This document shows positions 45,574 to 54,997 of a stretch of 64,000 nt of DNA, piece by piece. Position 1 is the stretch's first letter. Each line of letters begins with the position of its first letter. A model generated the notes under the pieces. That model had not been told where the DNA came from, ran no database searches, and was given only the letters and a program-made list of their open reading frames with translations. The DNA comes from Rhizobium sp. SEMIA4064. GTDB taxonomy: Bacteria; Pseudomonadota; Alphaproteobacteria; Rhizobiales; Rhizobiaceae. The position numbers and the translations under genes are program-made. Location: assembly GCF_003025035.1 (NCBI RefSeq), contig NZ_PYJN01000005.1, forward strand, positions 62,001 to 126,000, read 5' to 3'.

Positions 45574-46038
45574 ATGGGTATACCTAATGCAGCTCTGGAG
45601 CTCGATACAATAGACCAGCGCATGCTGGACGCCCTGGCGCGCAATGCCCGGATTTCGCTGAAGGAATTGGCCGAAGTGGCCGGCCTGTCGTCGCCGAGTG
45701 CTGCCGAGCGGCTGCGCCGGCTGGAGGAGCGGGGTGTCATCGCGGCCTTCACCGTGGATATAGCGCTGGAAGCGGTTGGTTATCCCCTGCAGGCGATCGT
45801 GCGCATCCGGCCGCTGCCCGGCCAATTGCATGTGGTCGAGCGCATTATCCAGGAGACGCCGGAATTCATCGAATGCGACAAGGTTACCGGCGACGACTGT
45901 TTCATCGGCCGGTTGGTGGTGCGCTCGATGGGTGAGCTTGACGGCATTCTCGACAAGATCACCGAGCGCGCGGAAACCAATACATCGATGATCAAGGCGA
46001 CCCCGGTCAAACGGCGATTGCCGCCGCTTTCGCGTTAA
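45574..46038 (+). CDS. Lrp/AsnC-family transcriptional regulator
   Basis: A 154-residue regulator. The N-terminal AsnC HTH covers residues about 10-60 (ISLKELAEVAGLSSPSAAER) and the C-terminal RAM ligand domain contains CDKVTGDDCFIGRLVVRS. It is divergent from the DMT transporter with a 109-bp gap, so the two probably share a control region and an amino-acid ligand. Convergent with dut. Confidence 0.93.
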   Translation: MGIPNAALELDTIDQRMLDALARNARISLKELAEVAGLSSPSAAERLRRLEERGVIAAFTVDIALEAVGYPLQAIVRIRPLPGQLHVVERIIQETPEFIECDKVTGDDCFIGRLVVRSMGELDGILDKITERAETNTSMIKATPVKRRLPPLSR

Positions 46039-46047
46039 ATTCCGCCG

Positions 46048-46518
46048 TCACACGCCGGTCGAGCCGAAGCCGCCGGCCCCGCGCGTGGTTTCGCTGACTT
46101 CGGCGATCTCAGCAACACGCGCCTGCGTGACCGGCGCAATCACCATCTGCGCAATGCGCATGCCGCGCGTGATGTCGAACGGCTCTTCGCCAAGATTGAT
46201 GAGCAGTACCTTCACTTCGCCGCGATAATCGCTGTCAACGGTACCCGGCGTGTTGAGGCAGGTGATACCGTGCTTGAAGGCGAGGCCGGAGCGGGGGCGG
46301 ATCTGGGCTTCGAAACCCTCGGGGATCTCCATGATGAAGCCCGTCGGCACCAGTGCCCGTTTGCCCGGTGCGATCGTCAGGGTCGCACCTTCCTCGACGG
46401 CCGCGCGCAGGTCCATGCCGGCGGCCCCCTTGGTCTCGTAGGCGGGCAGATCGAGGCTCTGGCCGTGGGCCAGGCGGATGAGGTTCAGCGTCGGGCGCGT
46501 ATCGGTGTGAATGGTCAT
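46048..46518 (-). CDS. dut: dUTP diphosphatase
   Basis: A 156-residue trimeric dUTPase, converting dUTP to dUMP. The five family motifs are present: [34 protein letters not shown] with the catalytic Asp, [10 protein letters not shown] and the C-terminal [10 protein letters not shown] arm. Length normal. It ends 10 bp from the Lrp gene on the opposite strand. Confidence 0.97.
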   Translation of the reverse strand: MTIHTDTRPTLNLIRLAHGQSLDLPAYETKGAAGMDLRAAVEEGATLTIAPGKRALVPTGFIMEIPEGFEAQIRPRSGLAFKHGITCLNTPGTVDSDYRGEVKVLLINLGEEPFDITRGMRIAQMVIAPVTQARVAEIAEVSETTRGAGGFGSTGV

Positions 46519-46610
46519 ACGGCATTAGTTTGTGCTCGAACCGCTGAGGTCAATTGCAATTGCGCCTTTGAATCGCTAGATACAGCCGCAATTCACAGGA
46601 TTTCACAAGC

Positions 46611-48194
46611 ATGGCCGAAAGTCTCGCCGAGGCGGTTTCCCGCCGCCGCACATTCGCTATTATCGCCCACCCGGACGCGGGCAAGACGACGCTCACCGAA
46701 AAGCTGCTGCTGTTCGGCGGCGCCATTCAGCTTGCCGGCGAGGTCAAGGCCAAGAAGGATCGCATGCAGACGCGGTCCGACTGGATGAAGATCGAGCGCG
46801 AGCGCGGCATCTCGGTCGTGACCTCGGTCATGACCTTTGAATATGACGGCAACGTCTTCAACATTCTCGATACGCCCGGTCACGAGGACTTCGCCGACGA
46901 TACCTATCGCACGCTGACGGCAGTCGATGCCGCCGTCATGGTCATCGACGCCGCCAAGGGTATCGAGCCGCGGACGCTGAAGCTGTTCGAAGTCTGCCGC
47001 ATGCGCGACATCCCGATCATCACCTTCATCAACAAGATGGACCGCGAAAGCCGCGATCCCTTTGAAATTCTCGATGAAGTGGAAGAAAAGCTGGCGCTGG
47101 ACACCGCTCCGGTCACCTGGCCGATCGGCCGATCGAAGACCTTCTGCGGTTCTTATCACCTAGCGGACAATACCGCCCGTGGCTCCGATACCGAGGTAGA
47201 GGCGACCCTGGTCAACGGCCCGCAGGCCATCGCCAACCGGTTGCCGGAAAATGAGCGGCAAGCCTTCATCGACGAGACCGAGCTCGCTATCGAAGCCTGC
47301 CGTCCCTTCGACCGTGAATCCTTCCTGGAAGGCCATATGACGCCGGTTTTCTTCGGCTCGGCTCTTCGCAATTTCGGTGTTCGTGATCTCATCAACGCAT
47401 TGGGTGACTTTGCGCCGCCGCCGCGCGATCAGGTTGCCGATATCCGGACCGTGCAAGCGACCGACGACAAGATGACGGCCTTCGTCTTCAAGATCCAGGC
47501 CAACATGGACCCGAACCACCGCGACCGCATCGCCTTCGCGCGCATTTGCTCCGGCAAGCTGGAACGCGGCATGAAGGCCCGGCTGTCGCGCACCGGCAAG
47601 CAGCTTGGCCTGACCGCACCGCAATTCTTCTTTGCCTCGCAGCGCCAGCTCGCCGATACCGCCTATGCTGGCGATGTCGTCGGCATTCCCAATCACGGCA
47701 CGCTGCGCATCGGCGACACGCTGACGGAAGGCGAATCCCTGGTCTTCCAGGGTGTGCCGAACTTCTCGCCGGAAATCCTGCGCCGCGTCCGCCTTGAAGA
47801 CGCGATGAAGGCGAAAAAGCTGAAGGAAGCGCTGCAACAGATGGCCGAAGAGGGCGTGGTGCAGCTCTTCTCACCCGAGGATGGCTCTCCCGCCATCGTC
47901 GGCGTGGTCGGCGCACTGCAGCTCGACGTTCTGAAGGAGCGGCTGATGGCCGAATATGGCCTGCCGGTCTCCTTCGAAATGTCGCGCTTCTCCGTCTGCC
48001 GCTGGATATCTGCCGATCAGGCTGTCGACCTCGACAAATTCGTCACTGCCCGCCGTGGCGACATCGCCCGCGACCTCGACGGCGATCCGGTCTTCCTCGC
48101 CCAGGACGGCTTTTCGCTGCGCTACGAATCCGAACGTTATCCGGCTATCAAGATGGTCGCCATCAAGGAATATCACGCCGTCAAGGCGGCGTGA
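46611..48194 (+). CDS. prfC: peptide chain release factor 3
   Basis: A 527-residue GTPase that removes RF1 and RF2 from the ribosome after termination. G motifs are complete: HPDAGKTTLTEKL, DTPGHEDFADDTYR, and NKMDRESRDP, followed by the long central domain and the RF3-type C-terminal domain. Length matches the family. Convergent with the unusual protease-nuclease fusion. Confidence 0.97.
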   Translation: MAESLAEAVSRRRTFAIIAHPDAGKTTLTEKLLLFGGAIQLAGEVKAKKDRMQTRSDWMKIERERGISVVTSVMTFEYDGNVFNILDTPGHEDFADDTYRTLTAVDAAVMVIDAAKGIEPRTLKLFEVCRMRDIPIITFINKMDRESRDPFEILDEVEEKLALDTAPVTWPIGRSKTFCGSYHLADNTARGSDTEVEATLVNGPQAIANRLPENERQAFIDETELAIEACRPFDRESFLEGHMTPVFFGSALRNFGVRDLINALGDFAPPPRDQVADIRTVQATDDKMTAFVFKIQANMDPNHRDRIAFARICSGKLERGMKARLSRTGKQLGLTAPQFFFASQRQLADTAYAGDVVGIPNHGTLRIGDTLTEGESLVFQGVPNFSPEILRRVRLEDAMKAKKLKEALQQMAEEGVVQLFSPEDGSPAIVGVVGALQLDVLKERLMAEYGLPVSFEMSRFSVCRWISADQAVDLDKFVTARRGDIARDLDGDPVFLAQDGFSLRYESERYPAIKMVAIKEYHAVKAA

Positions 48195-48224
48195 TTTCAG
48201 TTCTCATCTGAACGTCGCAGCGCC

Positions 48225-50702
48225 TTATGCCTGCACGTTCCGTGTTATCTTTGACCAATCGGCATTCCGATCGGCCGGGTAGCGGTCGAGCGCTACCGAC
48301 GGCATTTTGTCCGGATCGTTGTAGAGCGCCATGATGGCCGCTTCCGTGACAGCGGTCGCTGCCGGGATATCGGCATCGCCATTGCCCGCGTCCCAGGCCG
48401 CCTGCCAGATCTTCGCCAGATAGCGGGTGCCGCGCGCCATGCAGGTGATGGTGCGGTCGCCGAAGTCGTCCCACATCGCCGCCGCCTTTTCCTTGGCGGG
48501 TTGGCCGATAAGCTCAACCCATTTATCGACGATATCCCTTGGCGCGATATCCCTTTGCGTGTCGGCGATCAGAGCAATGACCGCCTTGCTGGCATCATAG
48601 CCATTGGCGATTGCCGGCATCGGCTCGGCTGCGAGAGCTGTAATGCGCTGTGCGAGTTCCTGGCCGAGTTTTTTGTTCTGATAGCCATAGGCGATCATGT
48701 CGTCTTCGTAGCCCACATGGACGCCGTCGGCTTCCAGTTTCATCTTGGGTGACCGTGGGCGGGGAACAACCTTGGCCGGATCGCCCTGCGAAAGATAGGA
48801 GGTGTGCAGCGGTTGGCAGGCATCGCCCATATAGTGGATGAGGACGCCGCCGGCGCAAAGGAACATCGCCGCGTCGCCATCCCTGGCTGCCTTCACCATG
48901 ATGTCGAATAGCTGATGAACTCTGAAGGGCAGGGCTCCCCAGTGCTTGTTGCGCAGATCGGCATTGGGATCGAGCAATTGCGCCCAGGCGTCATATTGAG
49001 GCTTGATCGAAGCAAAATAGTCGATCCAGGCTTCCGGATTGAGGTAGGTGTCCGGTGCGGATTGATTGAGGGCGAGAAACGTCTCGCCATTCTGATAGGG
49101 AAGGTCCAGATCGGCAAAATGGTTCGGATTGTCATTCTGTCCGCGACTGCCGGGTCCGATCTTGCGCTGCTTCTTGCCGTCAGGCCCCTCCACCATGATG
49201 AAATTGACATTGCTTTTCCAGACATTGTCCGGAACGTCGGCCAGCGGCACGAAATGAACCTCGGTATCATCCTTTTCGAGAACGCGGGGATCGTTGCCGA
49301 GCGCGTCGTCCGGAGTGAGCGCCAGCAGATCGAGATTATTGTCGAGCAACCTTTGCAGGGTCTGTGACGTCACGAGATCTCCGGACAAGGGCAGGGAGCG
49401 GCCGATGATGTAGTGCCCGACCCATCCCCAGATGAAATCCTGATCCAGATTGATGTCGCGCACCAAATCGAGGTCCAAGTGATCGAGCGCCGTGCTGAGG
49501 GATGTGGCGAGGGCATAGGGCTGGGATAGGCTTTCGCCGCCTTCGAAGAATTCCTCTTTCCCCCACAACAGCGCGAAGGGGTAATAGGTGATCTTCCTGG
49601 CATCCTTCGGATGGTCGCGGTCGCTCTCCTCGGCATGTTCGATGAAGAAGACCGTGCCGGAATCGCCATGATGAACGCCGAGACTGATATTCTCCGCCCG
49701 ATCGTGCGCTTCAGCTTCTTCCTCGATCTTCAGGCGATCCCTGTCGATGCCATAGGTTTCCGGCCCGATCAGGAAATCGCTGATATAGTCCGATCCACCC
49801 ATCGCCTTATAGCGATAGAACAGGCCGTGGATTTCGCCCCTGATTTTGCCGGTCACAGCCGACTGGCCGACCACTTTCATGGTGATCAGCTTGAGGCTGA
49901 AGCTGTTGTCATAGAGATCCAGCACCGAACCGATGGGCGCGATGCCGGGAAACTCGGTTTTCCATTGTAGGATGTTGTCAAGTTCCACCAATCCGACATC
50001 CATCAGCAGCCGCTGGTTCGTGGACGGGAAATTCGGATAGATCGTTCGGAAGTCCTGTCTGCCAAGGCCCTTTTTTGCGGCGACGCCGATCTTGGGGCGG
50101 CGATGTGTCTGCAAGGCGCTGATCTCCGTTCCCGGTCCGCCGACGACATGCCGATTGGTCATCACGAAATAGCGTTCGCTATCGCGCACGATGCAGCCCG
50201 CGGTCGCGAGACGCGTCATGCCCTGGCCATCCTCGTTGATGATGGCCGAGCCCGGCGCCAGCAGATTGCGCGGCGTCCGGGTGTCGAGCTTGACCTTCAG
50301 GTCTTTGGATAGCGGCTGTTTGCGCGCTTCGATGACACATACCGGCACGGTCCGCCCGTCCGGGAGATAGAGCGTCTTAGGAACGACATCGGAGGGATCT
50401 TGTTTCGCCAGATCCTTCTCATATTCCCAACTGGAGACGAACACATAGACGCAAGGCCAGGAATAGGGGCGTACTTCCGAGTTGAAAAGCGTTCGCCGTT
50501 CGCTCTCCGGTGAACGCTTGCGCAGCGCCTGCTCGTCTTTCGAAGGCCAGGGGTCGCTCTTGCGAATTCTGTAGAGACCGAGCGCCGTCGCCACCACATT
50601 CTTCTTGTTCATCAAATGGTAGTGGAAGAGATCGCGCGCCTCCACCAAGTCCTTGAGCGAAAGAGAAGCGAAATTGCTGCTGCTTTTGAAGAGAGTATCC
50701 AT
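48225..50702 (-). CDS. trypsin-like protease fused to S1/P1 nuclease or zinc-phospholipase-C domain
   Basis: An 825-residue protein with no signal peptide. A helical N-terminal region leads to a chymotrypsin-fold protease: His185 in FVMTNRHVVGG, Asp235 in MDVGLVELD and Ser348 in HHGDSGTVFF. From about residue 425 a second domain begins with WGWVGHYIIGRS. It continues with NHFADLDLPYQNG (His528) and IHYMGDACQPLHTSYL (His623, Asp627, His633), the trinuclear-zinc ligands of S1/P1 nucleases and bacterial phospholipase C. In those enzymes the first Trp is the mature N-terminus and binds zinc through its amine; here it is internal. The fused protease may therefore cut before it. The GTG at 50714 is an alternative start; the ATG at 50702 has a ggcgga site. 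Confidence 0.85.
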   Translation of the reverse strand: MDTLFKSSSNFASLSLKDLVEARDLFHYHLMNKKNVVATALGLYRIRKSDPWPSKDEQALRKRSPESERRTLFNSEVRPYSWPCVYVFVSSWEYEKDLAKQDPSDVVPKTLYLPDGRTVPVCVIEARKQPLSKDLKVKLDTRTPRNLLAPGSAIINEDGQGMTRLATAGCIVRDSERYFVMTNRHVVGGPGTEISALQTHRRPKIGVAAKKGLGRQDFRTIYPNFPSTNQRLLMDVGLVELDNILQWKTEFPGIAPIGSVLDLYDNSFSLKLITMKVVGQSAVTGKIRGEIHGLFYRYKAMGGSDYISDFLIGPETYGIDRDRLKIEEEAEAHDRAENISLGVHHGDSGTVFFIEHAEESDRDHPKDARKITYYPFALLWGKEEFFEGGESLSQPYALATSLSTALDHLDLDLVRDINLDQDFIWGWVGHYIIGRSLPLSGDLVTSQTLQRLLDNNLDLLALTPDDALGNDPRVLEKDDTEVHFVPLADVPDNVWKSNVNFIMVEGPDGKKQRKIGPGSRGQNDNPNHFADLDLPYQNGETFLALNQSAPDTYLNPEAWIDYFASIKPQYDAWAQLLDPNADLRNKHWGALPFRVHQLFDIMVKAARDGDAAMFLCAGGVLIHYMGDACQPLHTSYLSQGDPAKVVPRPRSPKMKLEADGVHVGYEDDMIAYGYQNKKLGQELAQRITALAAEPMPAIANGYDASKAVIALIADTQRDIAPRDIVDKWVELIGQPAKEKAAAMWDDFGDRTITCMARGTRYLAKIWQAAWDAGNGDADIPAATAVTEAAIMALYNDPDKMPSVALDRYPADRNADWSKITRNVQA

Positions 50703-50931
50703 GAGTCCGCCCACCAGGTTTCAGAGTGATTTGGATGTGGATTTCGAAAGCATGCGCCGAGCGCGAAACTGATTGCATCAAACGGCATTTCATCGCGATC
50801 ACGATCGGCGCGATGGCATTTTGCAATAGAGACACATGATCCTACAATTTTTATGACAGGTTATCCATCGGTAATACAACTGTCGTCGCAGGGGCTGAAA
50901 AGCCGGCTAACGATGATCATGCCGCCGCCCT

Positions 50932-52170
50932 CTATGAAACCCGCTTGACCACACGTCGCTCGACGCGCGCGACGTAAAGTGCAGCCAGCAATGCGAGCGA
51001 TGCCGATACGAGCATCAAGGCAAACAGTGTATGGATTGCCGCCGATCGTTCAAGAAATAGACCGGCGATGGAGCCTATCAGCGCTCCGCCGGCAATTCTC
51101 ATGGCAGCGGCCAGTCCCGCAGCGGTGCCGACAAGATCGGGTCGCACGGACAGTGCGCCGCTATTTGCGGCGGGCATGGTCAACCCATTGCCCAAGCCGA
51201 TGAACATGCAGGGTCCAAAGAATGCCAGACTATGGGTGATGCCCAGCGTCGAAAGGATCAGGCCGACCGACAGACCGACGCAGGTCAGGAGACGCGCAAG
51301 AACGAGAATGGTGGCGAGCGGGATCTTCGAGGCGTAACGGCCGGCCAAATAGCTGCCCAGAATGAAGCCGGCGGGAACCAGCCCCATGTAGAAGCCGAGC
51401 TTCGCGCTCGATCCGCCAAGTGTGTCGCCGACAACCAATGGCGCACCGCCCAGGAACGCATAAAGCACCCCCATCGAGCAGGCCATGCAGAGGGTGTAAG
51501 CCCAAAACCGTACCGAGCCGAGCAGCAGCCTATAGGAGGCAAGATAGGCCCCGCTTGTCCTCGATGAGGGCACTGCCGTTTGCCTCAGTTCGCGCATGGA
51601 CAAAGCGAAGGCGCCGACGCCCAGGATCGCCAGGACAACGAAGCATGCCCGCCATCCGAACAGCTCGTCCAGCGCTCCGCCAAACAGAGGGCCGATCATG
51701 GGTGCTAGTGCCCATCCCATGGCCAGATATCCGAATTTGCTGGCGGCTTCGCGTTCGCCCGACGTTTCCTTGATGACGACTAGGGCGACGGAATAGCAGG
51801 GTGCGATACAGGCCTGCATCGCGCGAAACAGCAGGAAAACGCCGATATTCGGAGCCAAAACGCAGCCAATGGATGCGACGATGAAGATGGAGAGAGCGAT
51901 CAATACGACCTGCCTTCGTCCAAACCGATCCGATATCGCGCCGCCGATGACTTCTAAGAGCGCGGTGATAATCGAATAGCCGGCGACTGAAAGGTTCACG
52001 AGTGCGAAATCGGCCTGGAACGTCGCGGCTATATGCGGCAGTGAGGGCAAGATCATGTTCACCGGCAGCACCGCAAGAGCCGAAAGCAAGATCAGGGTTG
52101 TCAGGCGGGGAGGGGCAGCGATCGCGGTCATCTGCGTGCTGGAAGTCTGTAGGGGACTATCGCTCGTCAT
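50932..52170 (-). CDS. MFS drug exporter, Bcr/CflA family
   Basis: A 412-residue, 12-helix transporter. MFS motif A is in GGAISDRFGRRQVVLIAL near residue 75, and the Bcr/CflA pattern FRAMQACIAPCYSVALVVIK and GPLFGGALDELFGWRACFVV follow. Members expel bicyclomycin, chloramphenicol-like compounds or small metabolites. The start at 52170 is preferred to 52236. Its upstream region contains a structured RNA ending in a terminator at 52236-52260, so expression is probably controlled by premature termination. Confidence 0.9.
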   Translation of the reverse strand: MTSDSPLQTSSTQMTAIAAPPRLTTLILLSALAVLPVNMILPSLPHIAATFQADFALVNLSVAGYSIITALLEVIGGAISDRFGRRQVVLIALSIFIVASIGCVLAPNIGVFLLFRAMQACIAPCYSVALVVIKETSGEREAASKFGYLAMGWALAPMIGPLFGGALDELFGWRACFVVLAILGVGAFALSMRELRQTAVPSSRTSGAYLASYRLLLGSVRFWAYTLCMACSMGVLYAFLGGAPLVVGDTLGGSSAKLGFYMGLVPAGFILGSYLAGRYASKIPLATILVLARLLTCVGLSVGLILSTLGITHSLAFFGPCMFIGLGNGLTMPAANSGALSVRPDLVGTAAGLAAAMRIAGGALIGSIAGLFLERSAAIHTLFALMLVSASLALLAALYVARVERRVVKRVS

Positions 52171-52235
52171 GGTCTCGTCCGTCTTATGGTGGGAAATAGC
52201 GAAAGTCTGACGAGGCGCGGCCCAATTTCCGGGCA

Positions 52236-52320
52236 TAAAAAAAGGCCCCGTCAGGAGCCTACTTTCCGCGCATGGGTGCTTTCGCCGGATGGCTACGCCA
52301 TCCTGCCCATGCGCTCTACC
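52236..52320 (-). ncRNA. candidate structured leader RNA (riboswitch or attenuator) of the MFS gene
   Basis: Read on the minus strand, gcgcatggg and cccatgcgc pair perfectly (9 bp, plus positions 52306-52314 with 52268-52276). They enclose ggatggc-gta-gccatcc (7 perfect bp) with an asymmetric 2/10-nt internal loop containing ggcgaaagca. A terminator-like hairpin (plus 52243-52260, one mismatch) and seven U residues follow. The element ends about 66 nt upstream of the MFS start. This is the layout of a transcriptional riboswitch or attenuator. I do not recognise the class. Confidence 0.6.
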
Positions 52321-52515
52321 ACTACGATAAGAACCGTTGCGATCTTCATGACGATACAGCTAGACAGAAATTTCCACATCGTCAATGCGCCATCTGTTGC
52401 ACCAAACAGCGTGCATTTTGGCGCTCGGGATATTCCTTGAGATATAACGCTATGCCATAGTGCCGTCGAACTATTGTTCCGTTGGATGATGGTGCCGACG
52501 CATCGGAGGGAAATC

Positions 52516-53040
52516 ATGGTCCGTGAAAACGAAATCCGCGAAAACGAAGTCGCCATTGCGCCGCCGGCGGCGACAGACGCCGGTCTTGTCTTCATCGGCC
52601 GCATTTCGACGCCGTGGACTTCCCGCATGGAGACGCCGCGCCAGGGACGGCATGACGGTCCGCTCTGCCGGATCGAGATTTTCGAGCCCTGGGTGCCGGC
52701 GCTGAAGGGCGTGGAGAATTTCGAGCGGCTGGAAATCCTCTATTGGCTGGACCGCTCGCGTCGCGATCTCGTGCTGCAAAGCCCGGCCAGCAATAGCAAG
52801 GTGCACGGCACATTTTCGCTGCGCTCGCCGGTGCGGCCAAACCCGATCGGCACCTCCATCGTCAAGTTGGAGGCAGTCGAAGGCGCCGTCTTACTCGTGC
52901 GCGGTCTTGATTGCCTGGATGGCACGCCGCTTCTCGACCTGAAGCCGGACCGCACGCTGTTCAAACCGATCGCGCCGCCGCGGCCTGGCGATTTTCAGAC
53001 CGGCGACGGCAAGACGGCGCATTTTTGTCAGAAGGCGTGA
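52516..53040 (+). CDS. trmO: tRNA (t6A37) N6-methyltransferase TrmO family (TsaA domain)
   Basis: A 174-residue protein of the UPF0066/TsaA family. The signature [17 protein letters not shown] is at about residues 110-126, with [17 protein letters not shown] near the N-terminus and [13 protein letters not shown] at the end. TrmO methylates t6A37 in tRNAs reading ACY codons; some members instead act in cobalt or other metabolite contexts. The ATG at 52516 follows a cggagg site. Divergent from the MFS gene's leader region. Confidence 0.88.
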   Translation: MVRENEIRENEVAIAPPAATDAGLVFIGRISTPWTSRMETPRQGRHDGPLCRIEIFEPWVPALKGVENFERLEILYWLDRSRRDLVLQSPASNSKVHGTFSLRSPVRPNPIGTSIVKLEAVEGAVLLVRGLDCLDGTPLLDLKPDRTLFKPIAPPRPGDFQTGDGKTAHFCQKA

Positions 53041-53190
53041 ACCATGATCCCGAAGCGGTTTTCGGACAAGATCATGCTCATTTTGGGTATTAGAGCACTT
53101 CCAGGAAAAGTGCGTAGCGGTTTTCCGTCCGGAATGCGTCAAACCAAAGGGATAGAGCGGGAAAGCGATTCCGTGAAACGCTGAACCGCT
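53041..53190. repeat. rhizobial intergenic palindromic repeat region
   Basis: Contains atgatcccgaagcggttttc followed by ggacaagatcatgctca and later agagcggg...accgctctag. These are typical of short palindromic repeats scattered between genes in Rhizobium and Agrobacterium genomes. No gene is present. Function is unknown; such elements can fold at the end of transcripts. Confidence 0.65.
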
Positions 53191-53400
53191 CTAGTCGACA
53201 GCGACCATGACGTCGGAGGCCTTGATGACGGCATAGGCGTCGGAGCCGACCGTCAGGCCTAGTTCATCGACCGCCTCATTGGTGATCGAGGAGGTGACGA
53301 TCGAGCCGTTGCCGATATCGATGCGGATATGGGCCGTCGTGGCACCCTTGGTGACTTCGACGACTTTGCCCCTGAGACGGTTGCGTGCACTGATTTTCAT
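53191..53400 (-). CDS. TOBE-domain (molbindin-like) protein
   Basis: A 69-residue protein consisting of a single TOBE/Mop domain: SARNRLRGKVVEVTKGATTA, then VTSSITNEAVDELGLTVGSD and AVIKASDVMVAVD. Such single-domain molbindins bind molybdate or tungstate and store or buffer it in the cytoplasm. Length matches the family exactly (about 68 residues). It starts 3' of the choline-sulfatase gene on the same strand, which is probably coincidental. Confidence 0.93.
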   Translation of the reverse strand: MKISARNRLRGKVVEVTKGATTAHIRIDIGNGSIVTSSITNEAVDELGLTVGSDAYAVIKASDVMVAVD

Positions 53401-53463
53401 GAATATTTCTCCGATATATCGGCGCGACCATATCGACTTCCGAAAATCTCGGCCACAAAAACC

Positions 53464-54978
53464 TTACTCTCCACGCGGAAAACGCTGGTTCTCCTCCAGC
53501 ACGTTCAAGTCCATATGGTTGCGCATATAGCGCTCGGACGCCTTCTGCAGCGGCTGGTAGTCCCATGGATAGTAGGCACCGTTGCGGAGCGCCGCATAGA
53601 CCACCCATCGCCGCGCCTGGCTTTCGCGCACGGCGGCGTCGAAGGTGGCGAGATTCCAGCGCTGCCTGGCTTGCTCGGTCAGCCGCGCCAGGATTTCTGC
53701 GTATGCGGGATCGTCCGCAAGATTGGTGAGCTCTTTGGGATCGGCGTCGAGATCGAAAAGTAGGGGCGGGTCCTTGTCGCAGAGCGTCAGCTTGTAGCGA
53801 CCGTCACGCAGACCGACGAGCGGCGCTTCCGATCCTTCCGCTGCATACTCCATCGGCACCGGGCCACGGTTTCCCCTGCCATGGACGAGCGGAGCAAGAT
53901 CCTCTCCATCCGTCCATTGCCGCAGCGAGGCGATATCGAGCCCGGCAAGGCCGGCAAGCGTCGGCGTTACATCGAGCGTCGACACCGGCTGATCGATGCG
54001 CCGGGCATTCCAGCCGGGCGCGGCAATCATCAGCGGCACGCGGGCGGAGCCTTCGAAGAAGTTCATCTTGAACCACAATCCGCGTTCGCCGAGCATATCG
54101 CCATGGTCGGAAACGAAGAGCACGATGGTGTTGTCGGCCATGCGACCGCGCTCCAGCGCGTCGAGGATTTCGCCGATCTTTTCGTCGACATAGGAAATAT
54201 TGGCGAAATAGCCGCGCCGGGCTTGGCGCACCTGTTCGGGCGTGATGTCGAAGGCGGTATGGTCGCTCGCCTTCATCAGCCGCTGCGAATGCGGGTCCTG
54301 TTCGTCGAAGGGAATTTCCGCGACATCGGGGTCGAGCGCCGGGCAGTCCTCGTAGAGATCCCAGAAGCGGCGGCGGGCGACATAAGGGTCGTGCGGATGG
54401 GTGAAGCTGACGGTCAGGCACCAGGGCCGCTCATCATGTCCGCGCGACAGGTCGAGCAGTTTGCGGGTGGCGTGATAGGCGACTTCGTCGTCATATTCCA
54501 TCTGGTTGGTGATCTCGGCGACGCCGGCTCCGGTCACCGAACCGAGATTGTGATACCACCAGTCGATGCGTTCGCCCGGTTTCGTATAGTCCGGCGTCCA
54601 GCCGAAATCGGCGGGGTAGATATCGGTGGTCAGCCGCTCCTCGAAGCCATGCATCTGGTCCGGCCCGACGAAGTGCATCTTGCCGGAGAGCGCCGTCTGG
54701 TAGCCGGCTGCCCGCAGATGATGCGCGAAGGTCGGGATATCGGAGGCAAATTCGGCGGCATTGTCATAAACGCGGGTGCGGCTCGGCAGTTGTCCCGACA
54801 TGAAGGAAGCCCGCGCCGGCGCGCAGAGCGGGCTTGCCGTATAGCTGTTGGCGAAGCGCACGGAGCGTTTCGCCAGTGCCTTCAGCACGGGTGCATGGAG
54901 AAAATCGGTCGGGCCGTCGGGAAACAATGTTCCGTTCAACTGATCGACCATGAGGATGAGGATATTCGGGCGCGCCAT
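53464..54978 (-). CDS. betC: choline-sulfatase
   Basis: A 504-residue type I sulfatase cleaving choline-O-sulfate to choline and sulfate for osmoprotection or as C, N and S source. The Cys that becomes formylglycine is in CAPARASFMSG near residue 51. The metal ligands are in ILILMVDQLNGT near the N-terminus and VLFVSDHGDMLGERG near residue 300. The C-terminal ALRNGAYYPWDYQPLQKASE is family-specific. The start at 54978 (MARPNILIL) is set by homology; 55026 is longer. Downstream of choX, both divergent from their LysR regulator. Confidence 0.95.
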   Translation of the reverse strand: MARPNILILMVDQLNGTLFPDGPTDFLHAPVLKALAKRSVRFANSYTASPLCAPARASFMSGQLPSRTRVYDNAAEFASDIPTFAHHLRAAGYQTALSGKMHFVGPDQMHGFEERLTTDIYPADFGWTPDYTKPGERIDWWYHNLGSVTGAGVAEITNQMEYDDEVAYHATRKLLDLSRGHDERPWCLTVSFTHPHDPYVARRRFWDLYEDCPALDPDVAEIPFDEQDPHSQRLMKASDHTAFDITPEQVRQARRGYFANISYVDEKIGEILDALERGRMADNTIVLFVSDHGDMLGERGLWFKMNFFEGSARVPLMIAAPGWNARRIDQPVSTLDVTPTLAGLAGLDIASLRQWTDGEDLAPLVHGRGNRGPVPMEYAAEGSEAPLVGLRDGRYKLTLCDKDPPLLFDLDADPKELTNLADDPAYAEILARLTEQARQRWNLATFDAAVRESQARRWVVYAALRNGAYYPWDYQPLQKASERYMRNHMDLNVLEENQRFPRGE

Positions 54979-54997
54979 GTTGGATGTCCTCGACGGA

